A stretch of 64,000 nt of DNA from Leucobacter rhizosphaerae. Lineage in GTDB: Bacteria > Actinomycetota > Actinomycetes > Actinomycetales > Microbacteriaceae. Shown here piece after piece: positions 51,901 through 59,525 of this stretch (the stretch's first letter is position 1; each line of letters opens with the position of its first letter). Below the pieces are notes generated by a model. That model was not told the origin of the DNA, searched no databases, and saw only the letters and a program-made list of their open reading frames with translations. The stretch spans positions 1,798,001-1,862,000 of the forward strand of contig NZ_CP095043.1 of assembly GCF_022919175.1 (NCBI RefSeq). Reading direction: 5' to 3'. A program made the translations under genes and the position numbers.

Positions 51901-54900
51901 CGGTCGACACGAGGTTCTTCTCCATCGTGGCGTTGGGGAGGTAGATCGACGCGTCGTCGTACGTGTCGGCGTCATCGAAGCCGACCTCGCCCGCCTGCAC
52001 CGTGCGGTTCGTGAGCTCCTGCCCGCCGCCCTCGCGCTGCGGCACGACGGTGGTGGTTCCGGCGCCGATGGCGCTCGGGATCTCGTAGCTGATGATGCCC
52101 GCGGTGTTGTCGTAGCGCTGCGTCAGTCGAGCGGCAGCACCGCCAGCACCCTCGGGCACGGTCAGCGTGTAGCCGAGCGTCAGACCGCGCACGACCGCCG
52201 GGTCGGCGTCCGAGCCCGGAACCTCGGCCGAGACGTTCCACACGATGACGGAGCGGTCGGCGTAGGCGTCATTGAGGTCCAGCCCGCCCGGCAGCGTGTC
52301 GGTCGGGTCATACACGACCGCGGAGAAATCGGCGCCGCCGGAAAGGGGCGACTCCGCCCCGTTGTCGACGAGCGCGGCGGTGACCGTGCCGACGTCGGCC
52401 GCGGTGACCCCCTCGGGCAGCACGTCCCAGACGACGTACCCGCTCGTGGTGTTCTGCGGGGCCGTCACGTCGAGGCGGTAGACGACCTCGTCGCCCTGCA
52501 CGACGAGTTCGTTCGTGCCACCCGCATTGAACGGTGCGTCGGTGCTGCCGCCGGGGTGCGGGTTCGTGCGGATCCCCTTCTGCAGCGTCGAGCCCCAGTC
52601 GAGGTCGATGAGCGCCTCGCGCCGGAGGAACGAGATCTCGCCATCGACGTTGACCTGCTGGTACTTCGCCTGGTTCGCGGGGCTGTCGATGTCGTCCGCG
52701 GAGACGGACTGCGTGGCGATGCGACCCTGGATGAAGAATGTCACCTGGCTGTCGAGCGGCATAAAGCGGTCGCCGTTGCCGTCTTCCAGCTCCCGACCGA
52801 GCTCCCAGGTGATATGGGTCGGCGCGCCGGCCGGGGTGAGCGTCGCATCGGGAATGAACTCCGCCGGGAAGCTCGCGTCGCCCGACCAGGCTGCGGGCTC
52901 GGTCGCCTCGGCGAAGCCGGGGATCCCGCTGTACGTGTACAGCACCTGCTCGAAGTCGACGCCGACCGGCAGGTAATCGTCGAGGATCGGGTTGCGCGTG
53001 TCGATGCCCTTCGCGAACGGCACCTCCACCCGGTACCAGACGAGGTCGCCGGGTGAGAACGGGGTCTCGGCATGCGTCGTCCAGTCCGCATCCTGTGCGT
53101 CGGCGAGCTCGATGCCGCGACCGAGCACGGTCTTGGTGAGCTCCGAGAATCGTGAGGTGATCGTCGCCCGCGACTCGTCCTTCGGATACCGATCACCGCC
53201 CACTCGCTCTGCGAGTTCGGGATCCCCTGCGATCGCGTCGATCGGCGAAGTGATGCCCGTGATCTCCACCCGGTTCGTCAGGCGGTCGCCGGAGCTCGTG
53301 CTGCCCTTGTCGCCCGAGTAGAACGGGCGCTGCATAGCGGTGTAGTCGATGGTCACCCGATCGAGCGCTGCGAGCGGCTCGACCGTGAAGACCGATGTGA
53401 AGGTGCCGGAGTTGACGTCGTACTCGATGGCGGTGACGGTGGCACCGTCGGAGCGCGCACCGGCTTCCGTGCTCGGGTAGTTGCAGGCGGTGCCGCCGGC
53501 GACGAGGCTGCTCCACTGCGCGGGGTTGTCCGTGAGGTCCTGCACGACCTGGCCGTTGCGGATCGTGAGGCTCGGCGCCTCGGGCTGCGCGGGGAAGGCC
53601 GGGCAGAGGCCGTTGGGCATGACATCGGTCAGCGTGATCTCGCGCGCGTCGACGTACTCGCTGACTGAGACGTCGAGTGAGTAGGTCGCGAGTTTGCCGG
53701 TGGCGAACGCGTTGCCCGAGTCGTCGGTCGCGACCGACTTCAGGACTCGGAGATCGACGGCGTAGATCTCCTCGGTGTCGGTGTCGGACGTGGTGCGGAG
53801 CGACTCGTCGCCGTCCTGCACCTCTCCGGCGTAGGTGCCGGTGGCCACCACGGCGTTCCGCATCATCTGGCCGGTGGCGGGATTCGCAGGGTCCTCACTG
53901 CCGTGGCGCGTCGATGCCCCGGTGTTGTTGTCGAGGTTCGCCGCCTGCAGCCCGCTCGCCGGATCGGGCGCGGTGCCATCGGCCCACAGCTCATTCGCGA
54001 AGAGAGGCACCGCGGCCTCGTAGGTGAACGAACTCGTCCCGGGCGTGCCGACGGTGGCCGGCAGCTCCTGCGGCGTGCCGCCCGTGAGCGGTGCGGGCAG
54101 GGTCCAGGTGACCTTGGTGTAGACACCGGCGCCCTGCAGCCCGAGCGCCGTGGCCTCGGTCGCGGAGAGCTGCACGGTCTCGACCATTTCACCGCTCGGG
54201 GTCCAGGTGCCCGGGATCGGACCCGAACCGGGGTATTCCTCATCGGCCGAGTGATCTCCCCCGGAGACCCCGAGATACTCGAGACCGGCAGGGAGGTAAT
54301 CGGTGACGATGACGTCGCCGGTCACGCCCTCACCCGTGTTCTCGAGCTCGATCGTGTACGTGGTCACGCTCGTGTGCACACCGCGGAGCAGCTTCTCCTC
54401 GGGGCTCGGCTCGGTCTTCGTGACGCGCAGGGCCTTCACCGGAATCGGGGCGAAGTCGGCATCCTTGCCTCCCCCGGAGGTGTGGCCGGAGGTGCGCGCC
54501 TTGCTCGGCGAGCCGTCGAAGGTCGGGAGGCGCGTCGGGTCATCGCTCGTGTAGGCGGTGACGTCGAAACCGATCTCAGCACCCACGGGGTAGACCGACG
54601 CGTCCGGGCGGACCGTGACCGGCTGGGTGACCGTCGCCCCGTCCGGCAGGTCATCGACGTTCGACCACACCCACAGCTGCAGACCCTCGGGGACGGCGCA
54701 CTTGGTGGACGGCCCGGGAGGCGTGAGGGCCGATGCGGGGATCAGTCCGGCGTCGACGCAGGTGGTGGCGGAGGTGCGTGAGACGTTGGGGAGCACCGAA
54801 CCTGCGGGGTACGCCGTCGGGGTGCCGAAGGAGCCGGCGCTCACGAAGTCGACCGCGTCGGGGAGCAGTGCGGTGAGCCCGAGGTTGAACTGCTTGCCAC

Positions 54901-55150
54901 CGCCGGAGTTGGAGATCGAGATCTCGAAGGTCGCGTCCTCTCCGGCCAGGATGAAGTCCTTGCCGCCGGTGCCGGACGCGCTGATGCCCACCTCGGGGCT
55001 GAACGGGTTGGCGAGCGCCGTCTGCGCCCCGATCCCCACGGCAACCAAGGATCCGGCGATCAGCGTTCCGACCGCGGTTCCCGCGATCCACGAACGCCAC
55101 CGCGAACGGTGTGACGATGCTGCAACAACTGAACGGTTCTCGAAACGCAC
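45965..55150 (-). CDS. Giant cell-wall-anchored DUF11/isopeptide-repeat protein
   Basis: About 3,061 residues. An N-terminal signal of about 47 residues (basic HRSRWRSW, hydrophobic core, cleavage after QTALA) leads to a long array of beta-sandwich repeats. At least 16 copies of a D-x-(L/V/A)-P-x-G motif are seen (DYLPAGLEYLG, DTVPAGVNG, DALPDGFSYVAG, DVLPNGMSF and others), typical of DUF11 and fimbrial isopeptide-type domains. The C-terminus has LAVTG (nucleotides 46061-46075), a membrane segment and RRRK: a class E-type LAxTG sorting signal. The GTG at 55150 follows GGGGAGT at 9 nt; ATG at 55189 or 55207 are alternatives. It is likely an adhesin or wall filament. No sortase gene is in the window. 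The stop adjoins a strong hairpin. Confidence 0.9.
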   Translation of the reverse strand: MRFENRSVVAASSHRSRWRSWIAGTAVGTLIAGSLVAVGIGAQTALANPFSPEVGISASGTGGKDFILAGEDATFEISISNSGGGKQFNLGLTALLPDAVDFVSAGSFGTPTAYPAGSVLPNVSRTSATTCVDAGLIPASALTPPGPSTKCAVPEGLQLWVWSNVDDLPDGATVTQPVTVRPDASVYPVGAEIGFDVTAYTSDDPTRLPTFDGSPSKARTSGHTSGGGKDADFAPIPVKALRVTKTEPSPEEKLLRGVHTSVTTYTIELENTGEGVTGDVIVTDYLPAGLEYLGVSGGDHSADEEYPGSGPIPGTWTPSGEMVETVQLSATEATALGLQGAGVYTKVTWTLPAPLTGGTPQELPATVGTPGTSSFTYEAAVPLFANELWADGTAPDPASGLQAANLDNNTGASTRHGSEDPANPATGQMMRNAVVATGTYAGEVQDGDESLRTTSDTDTEEIYAVDLRVLKSVATDDSGNAFATGKLATYSLDVSVSEYVDAREITLTDVMPNGLCPAFPAQPEAPSLTIRNGQVVQDLTDNPAQWSSLVAGGTACNYPSTEAGARSDGATVTAIEYDVNSGTFTSVFTVEPLAALDRVTIDYTAMQRPFYSGDKGSTSSGDRLTNRVEITGITSPIDAIAGDPELAERVGGDRYPKDESRATITSRFSELTKTVLGRGIELADAQDADWTTHAETPFSPGDLVWYRVEVPFAKGIDTRNPILDDYLPVGVDFEQVLYTYSGIPGFAEATEPAAWSGDASFPAEFIPDATLTPAGAPTHITWELGRELEDGNGDRFMPLDSQVTFFIQGRIATQSVSADDIDSPANQAKYQQVNVDGEISFLRREALIDLDWGSTLQKGIRTNPHPGGSTDAPFNAGGTNELVVQGDEVVYRLDVTAPQNTTSGYVVWDVLPEGVTAADVGTVTAALVDNGAESPLSGGADFSAVVYDPTDTLPGGLDLNDAYADRSVIVWNVSAEVPGSDADPAVVRGLTLGYTLTVPEGAGGAAARLTQRYDNTAGIISYEIPSAIGAGTTTVVPQREGGGQELTNRTVQAGEVGFDDADTYDDASIYLPNATMEKNLVSTEITPADDEFNSSVTTGSPASRPDDAIVQGEHATFEYSVTIPARTSVSGAKLADDGQFVGGGHTFDYEFVPGSATFSGPTADYDFDAEGFTLVEDASGSETPGTLVFPSSYTNTTADPQTFSVQITVWVQDRDAAHPAPVPNLAHNTALTNTARFEFSNPNTQTGEVSLSDDAQVRYLEPNLDIVKSADPSTDVTAEQEIEYSILVQNTGSRPQIHDNVVVDTVPAGLLIDTTQPSLDGATFDNATNLQNGLGGTITWTPDAFPELATIPTSATLTYVATIDPDTGGGQDYVNDVDVTGYTLPVSAEDPDPRRGVRTDASSATVTAVTAGLEKGVRISPSTGEYAETASAPIGATAQYEVEVTLYPNVTYYDVVIEDVLPAGAVLQNATISGPTVTPADAQINNPANWQRTNPSGTLQRWTYTGTNGDFPRSTEERTLTLRYDVLLSNTVPANVNALPNTATFEWANTAAGTSRESIDRSATVSVLNPALAITKKVDGQDSVNRNPDATLPYRLTVTNTGGTPAHNITVTDAVPTGVVVDPATISNGGTLAGAGANGGGTITWTLTGPLDHQSGTGTTKSIELTYSAEFADSSALTSSAAGLGATLTNTARVTRFESFPSGGRVYQPGTGGAPAVSDTAVARALFPIVTLAKSVSDDSLARVDESFGWRLTLVNTGQGSAQTVQIADVLPQNWSYDANSARISVGGAASVPLAEPVLGEEDGKTTLTWDLGSSAPSAPILPGTASGATPAQRTIVVTLTATPSAAATTDSGVGINVNPHVNTLRGSATDTTGATGNGSRASYVADPTTANAYLGSADLAIVKQGAEDPFEAGTSGVGWTIDVSNLGPDAAEGPITVTDTTGALPTGITVTGASGTGWTCDVPNRAADGVTTFACERINTSESLASGASFPTINVQVAVADDQAPAEVGNTASVASDRTFDPVLSNNEDDATIGTTTSADLALTKSSNTTTPTAGAAITWQLTPRNVGPSVSLSTDGSPITITDTVPAGVNGVTFTEASGTWTATPPEAGSWNAGDTITWTYSGASMPTGAAPAITLTGTIDAGWTGGDITNAALINPGETPDPDYVADPESDGYDSQNNLGTVTVTPGDAATHVLSKTRVVWDAETSTWVPAAEGSTVEWGDDVSYRLTVVNAGPANTRNVTVVDKAPAGLTYVSHVSEQGTWTHTSGGTDETGATDPAWDTFALDGAQQVGAAQARSFVVTYATDSTMDPDTDILNLAVAQADNAEPSIDDDNTGSTRVANLSVEKSHTGVATAGSSLDYTIVATNHGPSVSDGPIVLSDALPDGFSYVAGSAQVSVAGAASTQIEPTISGQTLSWTPVAVPDTLPVGATISITLTTAIAPDVAAQVGLVNTATVSAPNDPDPSDDTWTDPTEVVTQSDMVVAKSVEEGPWIAGTNVSYTVNVWNNGPSVADATITDTLPAGLTLVSASSDVWDCSTAVEGASSVECTYPQHPVNAQPDGAPTVITVVAALDAAVPSDTVLTNVVDEDWVDSRGPHSVDADAAITVSTIADLGLTKTAIDETGAEVTTAVAGEQARYRIDAHNYGPSNAVGPIVVTDVLPAGVSFVGLAAETSANWSAEVNPENPQEVVFTLQPTTSGLANASDAPAIVFDVLLDAALPITDGVEVTPLVNTATVVSGTPEPAEEEHSNTDTAELSVGHVADLSVAKRHSADAVRIGDPLDFTLTVTNGGPSVSSGARVVDTVPEGLFVTSEPGDLGNGWVIESVTPENGAATVTAVYTGTIEVAATTPDLVISTTVMTDAYPGVTNVAVVSPLDEREIDPNPENDRAEDPVVVPPLVTLVTEKRAVGTFQVGKTGTFTISVSNLGPTEDPGPITVTDVLPNGMSFRSSPDAGVSVRDQTVTWTLEEGLQVGETVELTLEVNIGQAAYPTATNTVSVDSQAEKTPDSVLSDAVTVPVAAADPLAVTGNDLGAFAALAALLLLLGGAGVLLSRRRKTAA

Positions 55151-55249
55151 TACTTTTGACTCCCCAAAACGGCCGTTGGGGCGATGCATCGCGACGCCGC
55201 ACCCCACGGTTCAATCGTGTGCTCCCCAAGAACACACAAACGGCTACAA

Positions 55250-55310
55250 CCTACTAGAACTCCCTCTTATATTTCAACGCATAGATTGAAACGTTATATC
55301 GCGTCCTGCG
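55250..55310 (-). promoter_or_regulatory. Probable promoter region of the giant wall-protein gene
   Basis: This AT-rich stretch stands out from its GC-rich surroundings and lies 100-160 bp upstream of the GTG. It contains the inverted repeat tttcaa (55272-55277) and ttgaaa (55286-55291) and a tataag-like box on the minus strand. The leader to the start codon is about 110 bases. The divergent gene at 55348 may share this region. Confidence 0.4.
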
Positions 55311-55347
55311 GCGCCGGCCGCACCGCGCACTCGGATACGCTCGAGGA

Positions 55348-56262
55348 ATGACCGCAATGGCACAGGACCGTCGGCGGGCGACGCACCTGTCTGAGCCGGA
55401 GTGGCGGCCGCGCGCAGCCGAGCATCGTGCGCGTGCCGACGCCCTCACGGCCGGGCATCGTGCGCGCCGACAGCGCGGGGAGACCCACGCGGTGGAGGAC
55501 TTCCTCTTCACCTACTACTCCTGCAGCCCGGCCGAACTGCGGCGGTGGCACCCCGGCGCCGGGATCGTCCTGCACGGAGCCGCCGAGGAGCGGGGCGCCT
55601 GGCGGCACTACACGACCGTCGACGGCACCGACGCCCGCGTTGACCTCACCGCATACTTCGCCAAGCGAGGCGGCACCGTCGACTACGTCGAGCGCCTGCT
55701 CTCGGCGACCCTCGAGCGCCCGCCGCGCTTCGGGTGCTTCGGACTGCACGAGTGGGCGATGGTCTACCGCATGACCCCCGAGGAGCTGCGGCACCGCTCC
55801 CTGCCGCTCCGCATCGGGCACCGTGAGACGGACGCCGTGGTCGAGTCCCACCCCATCGCCTGCACCCACTTCGACGCTTATCGATTCTTCACCCCGGCGG
55901 CGGGGCCGCTCAACGAGCTCCGCCCGACGCGCGAGTCGCAGTCCGCCATGGAGCAGGCCGGCTGCCTGCACGCGGGCATGGACGTGTACAAGTGGGCCGC
56001 GAAGCTCGGCCCCATCGTGCCCGGCGCACTGCTGCTCGACTGCCTGGTGCTCGCGAGCGACATCCGTCGGGTCGACATGCGCGCGTCGCCCTACGATGTC
56101 AGCTCGTTCGGACTCCCGGCGATCCCGATCGAGCGCCCGGAGGGCAAGCGCGAGTACGCCCGGCTCCAGCGCGGCTTCACCGAGCGCGGCAACGGACTGC
56201 GCGAGCGGATCCTCGAGGCGATCACCACGGCGCGGCGCGTGCACGCCGCCGTAGCCGCTTAG
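55348..56262 (+). CDS. 3-methyladenine DNA glycosylase-like actinobacterial protein
   Basis: The 304-residue protein matches a conserved actinobacterial family often annotated as 3-methyladenine DNA glycosylase. It has EDFLFTYYSCSPAELRRWHPG near the N-terminus, GLHEWAMVYR in the middle and GMDVYKWAAKLGP..GALLLDCLVLA in the C-terminal half. The catalytic activity of this family is not confirmed by sequence alone: no classic helix-hairpin-helix with its Asp is seen. The ATG at 55348 is close behind GAGGA; an ATG at 55357 has better spacing. The gene converges with and overlaps the radical SAM gene by 4 bp. Confidence 0.78.
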   Translation: MTAMAQDRRRATHLSEPEWRPRAAEHRARADALTAGHRARRQRGETHAVEDFLFTYYSCSPAELRRWHPGAGIVLHGAAEERGAWRHYTTVDGTDARVDLTAYFAKRGGTVDYVERLLSATLERPPRFGCFGLHEWAMVYRMTPEELRHRSLPLRIGHRETDAVVESHPIACTHFDAYRFFTPAAGPLNELRPTRESQSAMEQAGCLHAGMDVYKWAAKLGPIVPGALLLDCLVLASDIRRVDMRASPYDVSSFGLPAIPIERPEGKREYARLQRGFTERGNGLRERILEAITTARRVHAAVAA

Positions 56263-57299
56263 AACAGCGTGGGTGCCGGCGCGCTCACCGGCTCTGCCCG
56301 CGGCGGCACGACGGCACGGGATCGCCCCGCCTCACGCTCGAGTCCGTAGCGCCGGATCAGCGGACGGATCCGCCCCGCGAGCTCCATGCGGTACGCCTGC
56401 GGCGCCCGGCTCGCGCTCCCCGGGTACAGCGACCGATAGGCCGGCACCAGCTCCGGGTGCGCGCGCTCGAGCCACTCGAAGAACCACGGCTTCACGTGGC
56501 TGCGCAGGTGCAGCGGGCCGTACAGGACCGCGTTCGCCCCGGCGTCGCGCACGTCCCGGAGCAGCGCCGAGAGCTGGGCGACCGAGTCCGTGAGGTGGGG
56601 CAGCACCGGCATGAGGAAGACGTCGCACGGCAGTCCGGCGTCCCGCGCAGCCGCCACCGTGTCGAGCCGCGCCCGGGTGGTCGGTGTGCCCGGCTCAAGA
56701 GACTGCTGGAGCTCGGGATCACCGATCGCGATCGACATCGCGAGGTCGACCGGCACGCGTTGCGCGACCTCGGCGAGGAGGGGCAGGTCGCGGCGCAGCA
56801 AGGTGCCCTTCGTGAGGATCGAGAGCGGGGTCGCGGCTCGACCGAGCGTCTCGATGATGCCGGGCATGAGCCGGTAGCGGCCCTCGGCACGCTGGTAGGG
56901 GTCCGTATTGGTGCCGAGCGCCACGGTGTGGTGCTGCCACGACGGCCGCGCGAGCTCTCGGGCCAGCACCTCCGCGACATTCACCTTGACGATGATCTGG
57001 GAGTCGAAGTCCTCCCCCGTGTCGAGGTCGAGATAGCGGTGGGATCCGCGCGCGAAGCAGTAGACGCACGCGTGCGAGCAGCCGCGATACGGATTGATCG
57101 TCCAGGAGAAGGGCATCGAGGACTCCCCCGGCACCCGGTTGAGGGCGCTCTTCGCGAGCACCTCGTGGAACACGATGCCGTCGAACTCCGGCGCGCGCAC
57201 CGTGCGGAGGTGCCCCGGCACCGCCGCGACCTGCGCCAGCCCGAGCCCGGGCAGCGCTGCGTCGACGACCCCGCTCGTCTTCTGCCCACTCCACCTCAT
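56259..57299 (-). CDS. Radical SAM protein of the Rv2578c family
   Basis: The 346-residue protein has the cluster motif CSHACVYC, in INPYRGCSHACVYCFAR, that binds the 4Fe-4S cluster for SAM cleavage. The surrounding sequence matches the Rv2578c-type radical SAM family, related to spore photoproduct lyase, which suggests DNA or nucleotide repair chemistry. A perfect LexA-type palindrome stands 5 bp upstream of the ATG at 57299, with no Shine-Dalgarno site between, so the mRNA may be leaderless and SOS-inducible. The gene overlaps the downstream convergent glycosylase-like gene by 4 bp at its 3' end, itself consistent with a repair function. The exact reaction is unknown. Confidence 0.88.
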   Translation of the reverse strand: MRWSGQKTSGVVDAALPGLGLAQVAAVPGHLRTVRAPEFDGIVFHEVLAKSALNRVPGESSMPFSWTINPYRGCSHACVYCFARGSHRYLDLDTGEDFDSQIIVKVNVAEVLARELARPSWQHHTVALGTNTDPYQRAEGRYRLMPGIIETLGRAATPLSILTKGTLLRRDLPLLAEVAQRVPVDLAMSIAIGDPELQQSLEPGTPTTRARLDTVAAARDAGLPCDVFLMPVLPHLTDSVAQLSALLRDVRDAGANAVLYGPLHLRSHVKPWFFEWLERAHPELVPAYRSLYPGSASRAPQAYRMELAGRIRPLIRRYGLEREAGRSRAVVPPRAEPVSAPAPTLF

Positions 57300-57304
57300 G
57301 GAGT

Positions 57305-57326
57305 CATTCGAACATATGTTCGAATG
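57305..57326. promoter_or_regulatory. LexA (SOS) box
   Basis: The core TCGAACATATGTTCGA (57308-57323) fits the actinobacterial LexA box TCGAAC-N4-GTTCGA. The dyad extends perfectly over 22 bp. It overlaps the expected promoter of the radical SAM gene. This indicates induction on DNA damage. Confidence 0.9.
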
Positions 57327-57344
57327 AAGTGCAACCGTCAGCGG

Positions 57345-57647
57345 CTAGTCGCGCGACTGCTCCGCGAGGTGGTTGTGGTGCTGGATCACCTCGGCGACCA
57401 CGAAGTTGAACCACTTCTCGGCGAACTCGGGGTCGAGGTGCGCGTCCTCCGCAAGGCTTCGCAGCCGGGCGATCTGGCGCGCCTCCCGCGAGGGATCCGA
57501 CGCGGGCATCTCGTTCTCCGCCTTCAACTCACCCACCTCCTGGGTGCAGCGGAAGCGCTCGGCCAGCATGTGCACGAGCGCCGCATCGATGTTGTCGATG
57601 CTGGAGCGCAGGCGCTCGAGACGCTGCTGCGGTGCGAGGTCGGCCAC
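57345..57647 (-). CDS. Chorismate mutase, AroQ type
   Basis: The 100-residue protein is an all-helical chorismate mutase: it has RLRSSIDNIDAALVHMLAERF near the N-terminus and DPSREARQIARL in the middle, with the expected Arg and Lys/Glu residues. It converts chorismate to prephenate for phenylalanine and tyrosine synthesis. The GTG at 57647 follows GGAGGG, 13 bp after the purA stop, so it is co-transcribed with purA. It is not fused to a dehydrogenase or dehydratase. Confidence 0.9.
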   Translation of the reverse strand: MADLAPQQRLERLRSSIDNIDAALVHMLAERFRCTQEVGELKAENEMPASDPSREARQIARLRSLAEDAHLDPEFAEKWFNFVVAEVIQHHNHLAEQSRD

Positions 57648-57660
57648 GATCCAGCCCTCC

Positions 57661-58947
57661 TCAGTCGAGCAGATCGTGGCGCACCACGACCTGCTCCCGC
57701 TCGGGGCCGACGCCGATGGCCGAGATCCGGGATCCGCTCATCGCCTCGAGCGCGAGGATGTAGTCCTGCGCGTTCTTCGGCAGATCCTCGAAGCGGCGCG
57801 CGCCCGAGATGTCCTCGGTCCAGCCCGGGAACTCCTCGTAGATCGGGGTCGCGTGGTGGTAGTCGCTCTGGTTCACCGGCATTTCGTCGTGCCGCACGCC
57901 GTTGACGTCGTAAGCGACGCACACCGGGATGGTCTCGAGGCCCGAGAGCACGTCGAGCTTCGTGAGCACGAAGTCCGTCACGCCGTTGATCCGCGCCGCG
58001 AACCGCGCGATCGGGGCGTCGTACCAGCCGCAGCGCCGCGGGCGCCCGGTCGTGGTGCCGAACTCGAAGCCCTGCTTGCGGAGGTACTCGCCCGAGGCGT
58101 CGAAGAGCTCGGTCGGGAACGGGCCGGCGCCGACGCGTGTCGTGTACGCCTTGATCACCGAGATGACCCGGTCGAGCTGGGCCGGCGGCAGGCCCGAGCC
58201 GGTGCTCGCACCACCCGCGGTCGCGTTCGACGAGGTGACGAACGGGTAGGTGCCGTGGTCGATGTCGAGCATCGTCGCCTGGCCGGCCTCGAAGAGCACG
58301 TTCTTGCCGGCCTGCATCGCCTCGTGCAGCAGAAGCCCGGTGTCGCAGACCATCGGCTCCAGCATCTCGCGGTAGGAGAGCAGATCCTCCACGATCTCGT
58401 CGGCCGAGATCGCGCGGCGGTTGTAGATCTTGACGAGCACCTGATTCTTGAACTCGAGCGCGGCCTCGACCTTCTGCCGCAGGATGCCCTCGTCGAAGAT
58501 GTCCTGGATCCGGATCCCGACCCGGTTGATCTTGTCGGCATAGGCCGGCCCGATCCCGCGGCCGGTGGTGCCGATCTGGCGCTTGCCGAGGAAGCGCTCG
58601 GTGACCTTGTCGAGCGTGCGGTGGTAGGCCGTGATGACGTGCGCGTTGGCGCTCACCTTGAGGCGCGAGACGTCGACGCCGCGGCCGCCCAGGGCCTCGA
58701 GCTCGCCCTTCAGCACCTCGAGGTCGACGACGACGCCGTTCGAGATGACGGGGGTGACCCCCGGGGTCAGAATGCCGGAGGGCAGGAGGTGCAGCGCATA
58801 CTTCTCCTGGCCCACGACGACGGTGTGGCCGGCGTTGTTGCCGCCGTTGAACTTGACGACGTAGTCGACGCGGCTTCCGAGCAGATCGGTCGCCCGACCC
58901 TTGCCCTCATCGCCCCACTGGGCACCGGTGATGAGCACTGCGGGCAT
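57661..58947 (-). CDS. purA: Adenylosuccinate synthase
   Basis: The 428-residue enzyme starts with the P-loop-like [11 protein letters not shown] and contains [27 protein letters not shown] and [11 protein letters not shown]. It makes adenylosuccinate from IMP, aspartate and GTP in AMP synthesis. Its length is typical. A ribosome site (GAAGGAAGGGG) precedes the ATG at 58947, and a TAGACT box on the minus strand (58985-58990) may be the -10 element. The chorismate mutase gene follows. Confidence 0.97.
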   Translation of the reverse strand: MPAVLITGAQWGDEGKGRATDLLGSRVDYVVKFNGGNNAGHTVVVGQEKYALHLLPSGILTPGVTPVISNGVVVDLEVLKGELEALGGRGVDVSRLKVSANAHVITAYHRTLDKVTERFLGKRQIGTTGRGIGPAYADKINRVGIRIQDIFDEGILRQKVEAALEFKNQVLVKIYNRRAISADEIVEDLLSYREMLEPMVCDTGLLLHEAMQAGKNVLFEAGQATMLDIDHGTYPFVTSSNATAGGASTGSGLPPAQLDRVISVIKAYTTRVGAGPFPTELFDASGEYLRKQGFEFGTTTGRPRRCGWYDAPIARFAARINGVTDFVLTKLDVLSGLETIPVCVAYDVNGVRHDEMPVNQSDYHHATPIYEEFPGWTEDISGARRFEDLPKNAQDYILALEAMSGSRISAIGVGPEREQVVVRHDLLD

Positions 58948-59059
58948 TTCAGCCCCTTCCTTCGGAGTCGGCAGTTACCGGGACAGTCTACCGAGCCGCC
59001 GGCTGCGGACACGGAGCGGGGCCATGATCCGGGGATCGCGGCGTGCGTGTCGCGCCGCG

Positions 59060-59473
59060 TCACCCGGCTTCGATGACGGCGATCGCCTCGGGATCCGCGC
59101 CGTCCAGGAACTCGGTGAGCCGCTCGACCTCGGCGGTCTCGCCGATCGTGCCCGCGGCGCGACGAAGCGCATAGAGCGCACGCAGCACCCCGCGGTTGGG
59201 CTCGTGCGACCACGGCACGGGGCCCGCGCCGCGCCAACCGGACTTGCGGAGGCGATCGAGCCCGCGGTGGTACCCCACCCGCGCGAAGGCGTAGGCTTCG
59301 ATCTCACGCCCTGCTGCGTCGGCCTCGTCCGCGAGCTCCGCCCAGGCGAGCGGCGACTCCGGGTGCGCGCGCACGAGGCGCTCGGCCGACACCCCCTCGG
59401 CGAGGGCGGCGACGACGTCCGTCTCCGGGGCCAGCAGAGTGGGTTCGGGTCCGAGCAGGTTCGCGCCGATCAT
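59060..59473 (-). CDS. DUF3151 family protein
   Basis: The 137-residue protein matches the actinobacterial DUF3151 family: NLLGPEPTLLAPETD, SPLAWAELADEA, AYAFARVGYHRGLDRLRKSGWRGAGPVPWSHEPNRG are partly visible as conserved blocks. The helical, repeat-like sequence suggests a small structural or binding protein. No enzymatic motif is seen. It lies 112 bp upstream of purA on the same strand, as in many actinobacteria. Confidence 0.88.
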   Translation of the reverse strand: MIGANLLGPEPTLLAPETDVVAALAEGVSAERLVRAHPESPLAWAELADEADAAGREIEAYAFARVGYHRGLDRLRKSGWRGAGPVPWSHEPNRGVLRALYALRRAAGTIGETAEVERLTEFLDGADPEAIAVIEAG

Positions 59474-59525
59474 GCCGCCAGTCTACGGGGGTGGGGTGGC
59501 GTGTGGGCGAAGCGCGCAGTCGGGG

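Noticed and set aside
49568..53056. Long plus-strand open frame (over 1,100 codons) opposite the giant wall-protein gene
   Set aside because: It is rich in Arg, Gly and His with no domain, signal peptide or ribosome site. High GC leaves antisense frames of real genes open, and the minus-strand repeat protein explains the DNA.
55207..55207. ATG at 55207 as start of the giant protein
   Set aside because: It gives a 19-residue longer N-terminus without a ribosome site; the GTG at 55150 has GGGGAGT at good spacing. It remains an alternative.
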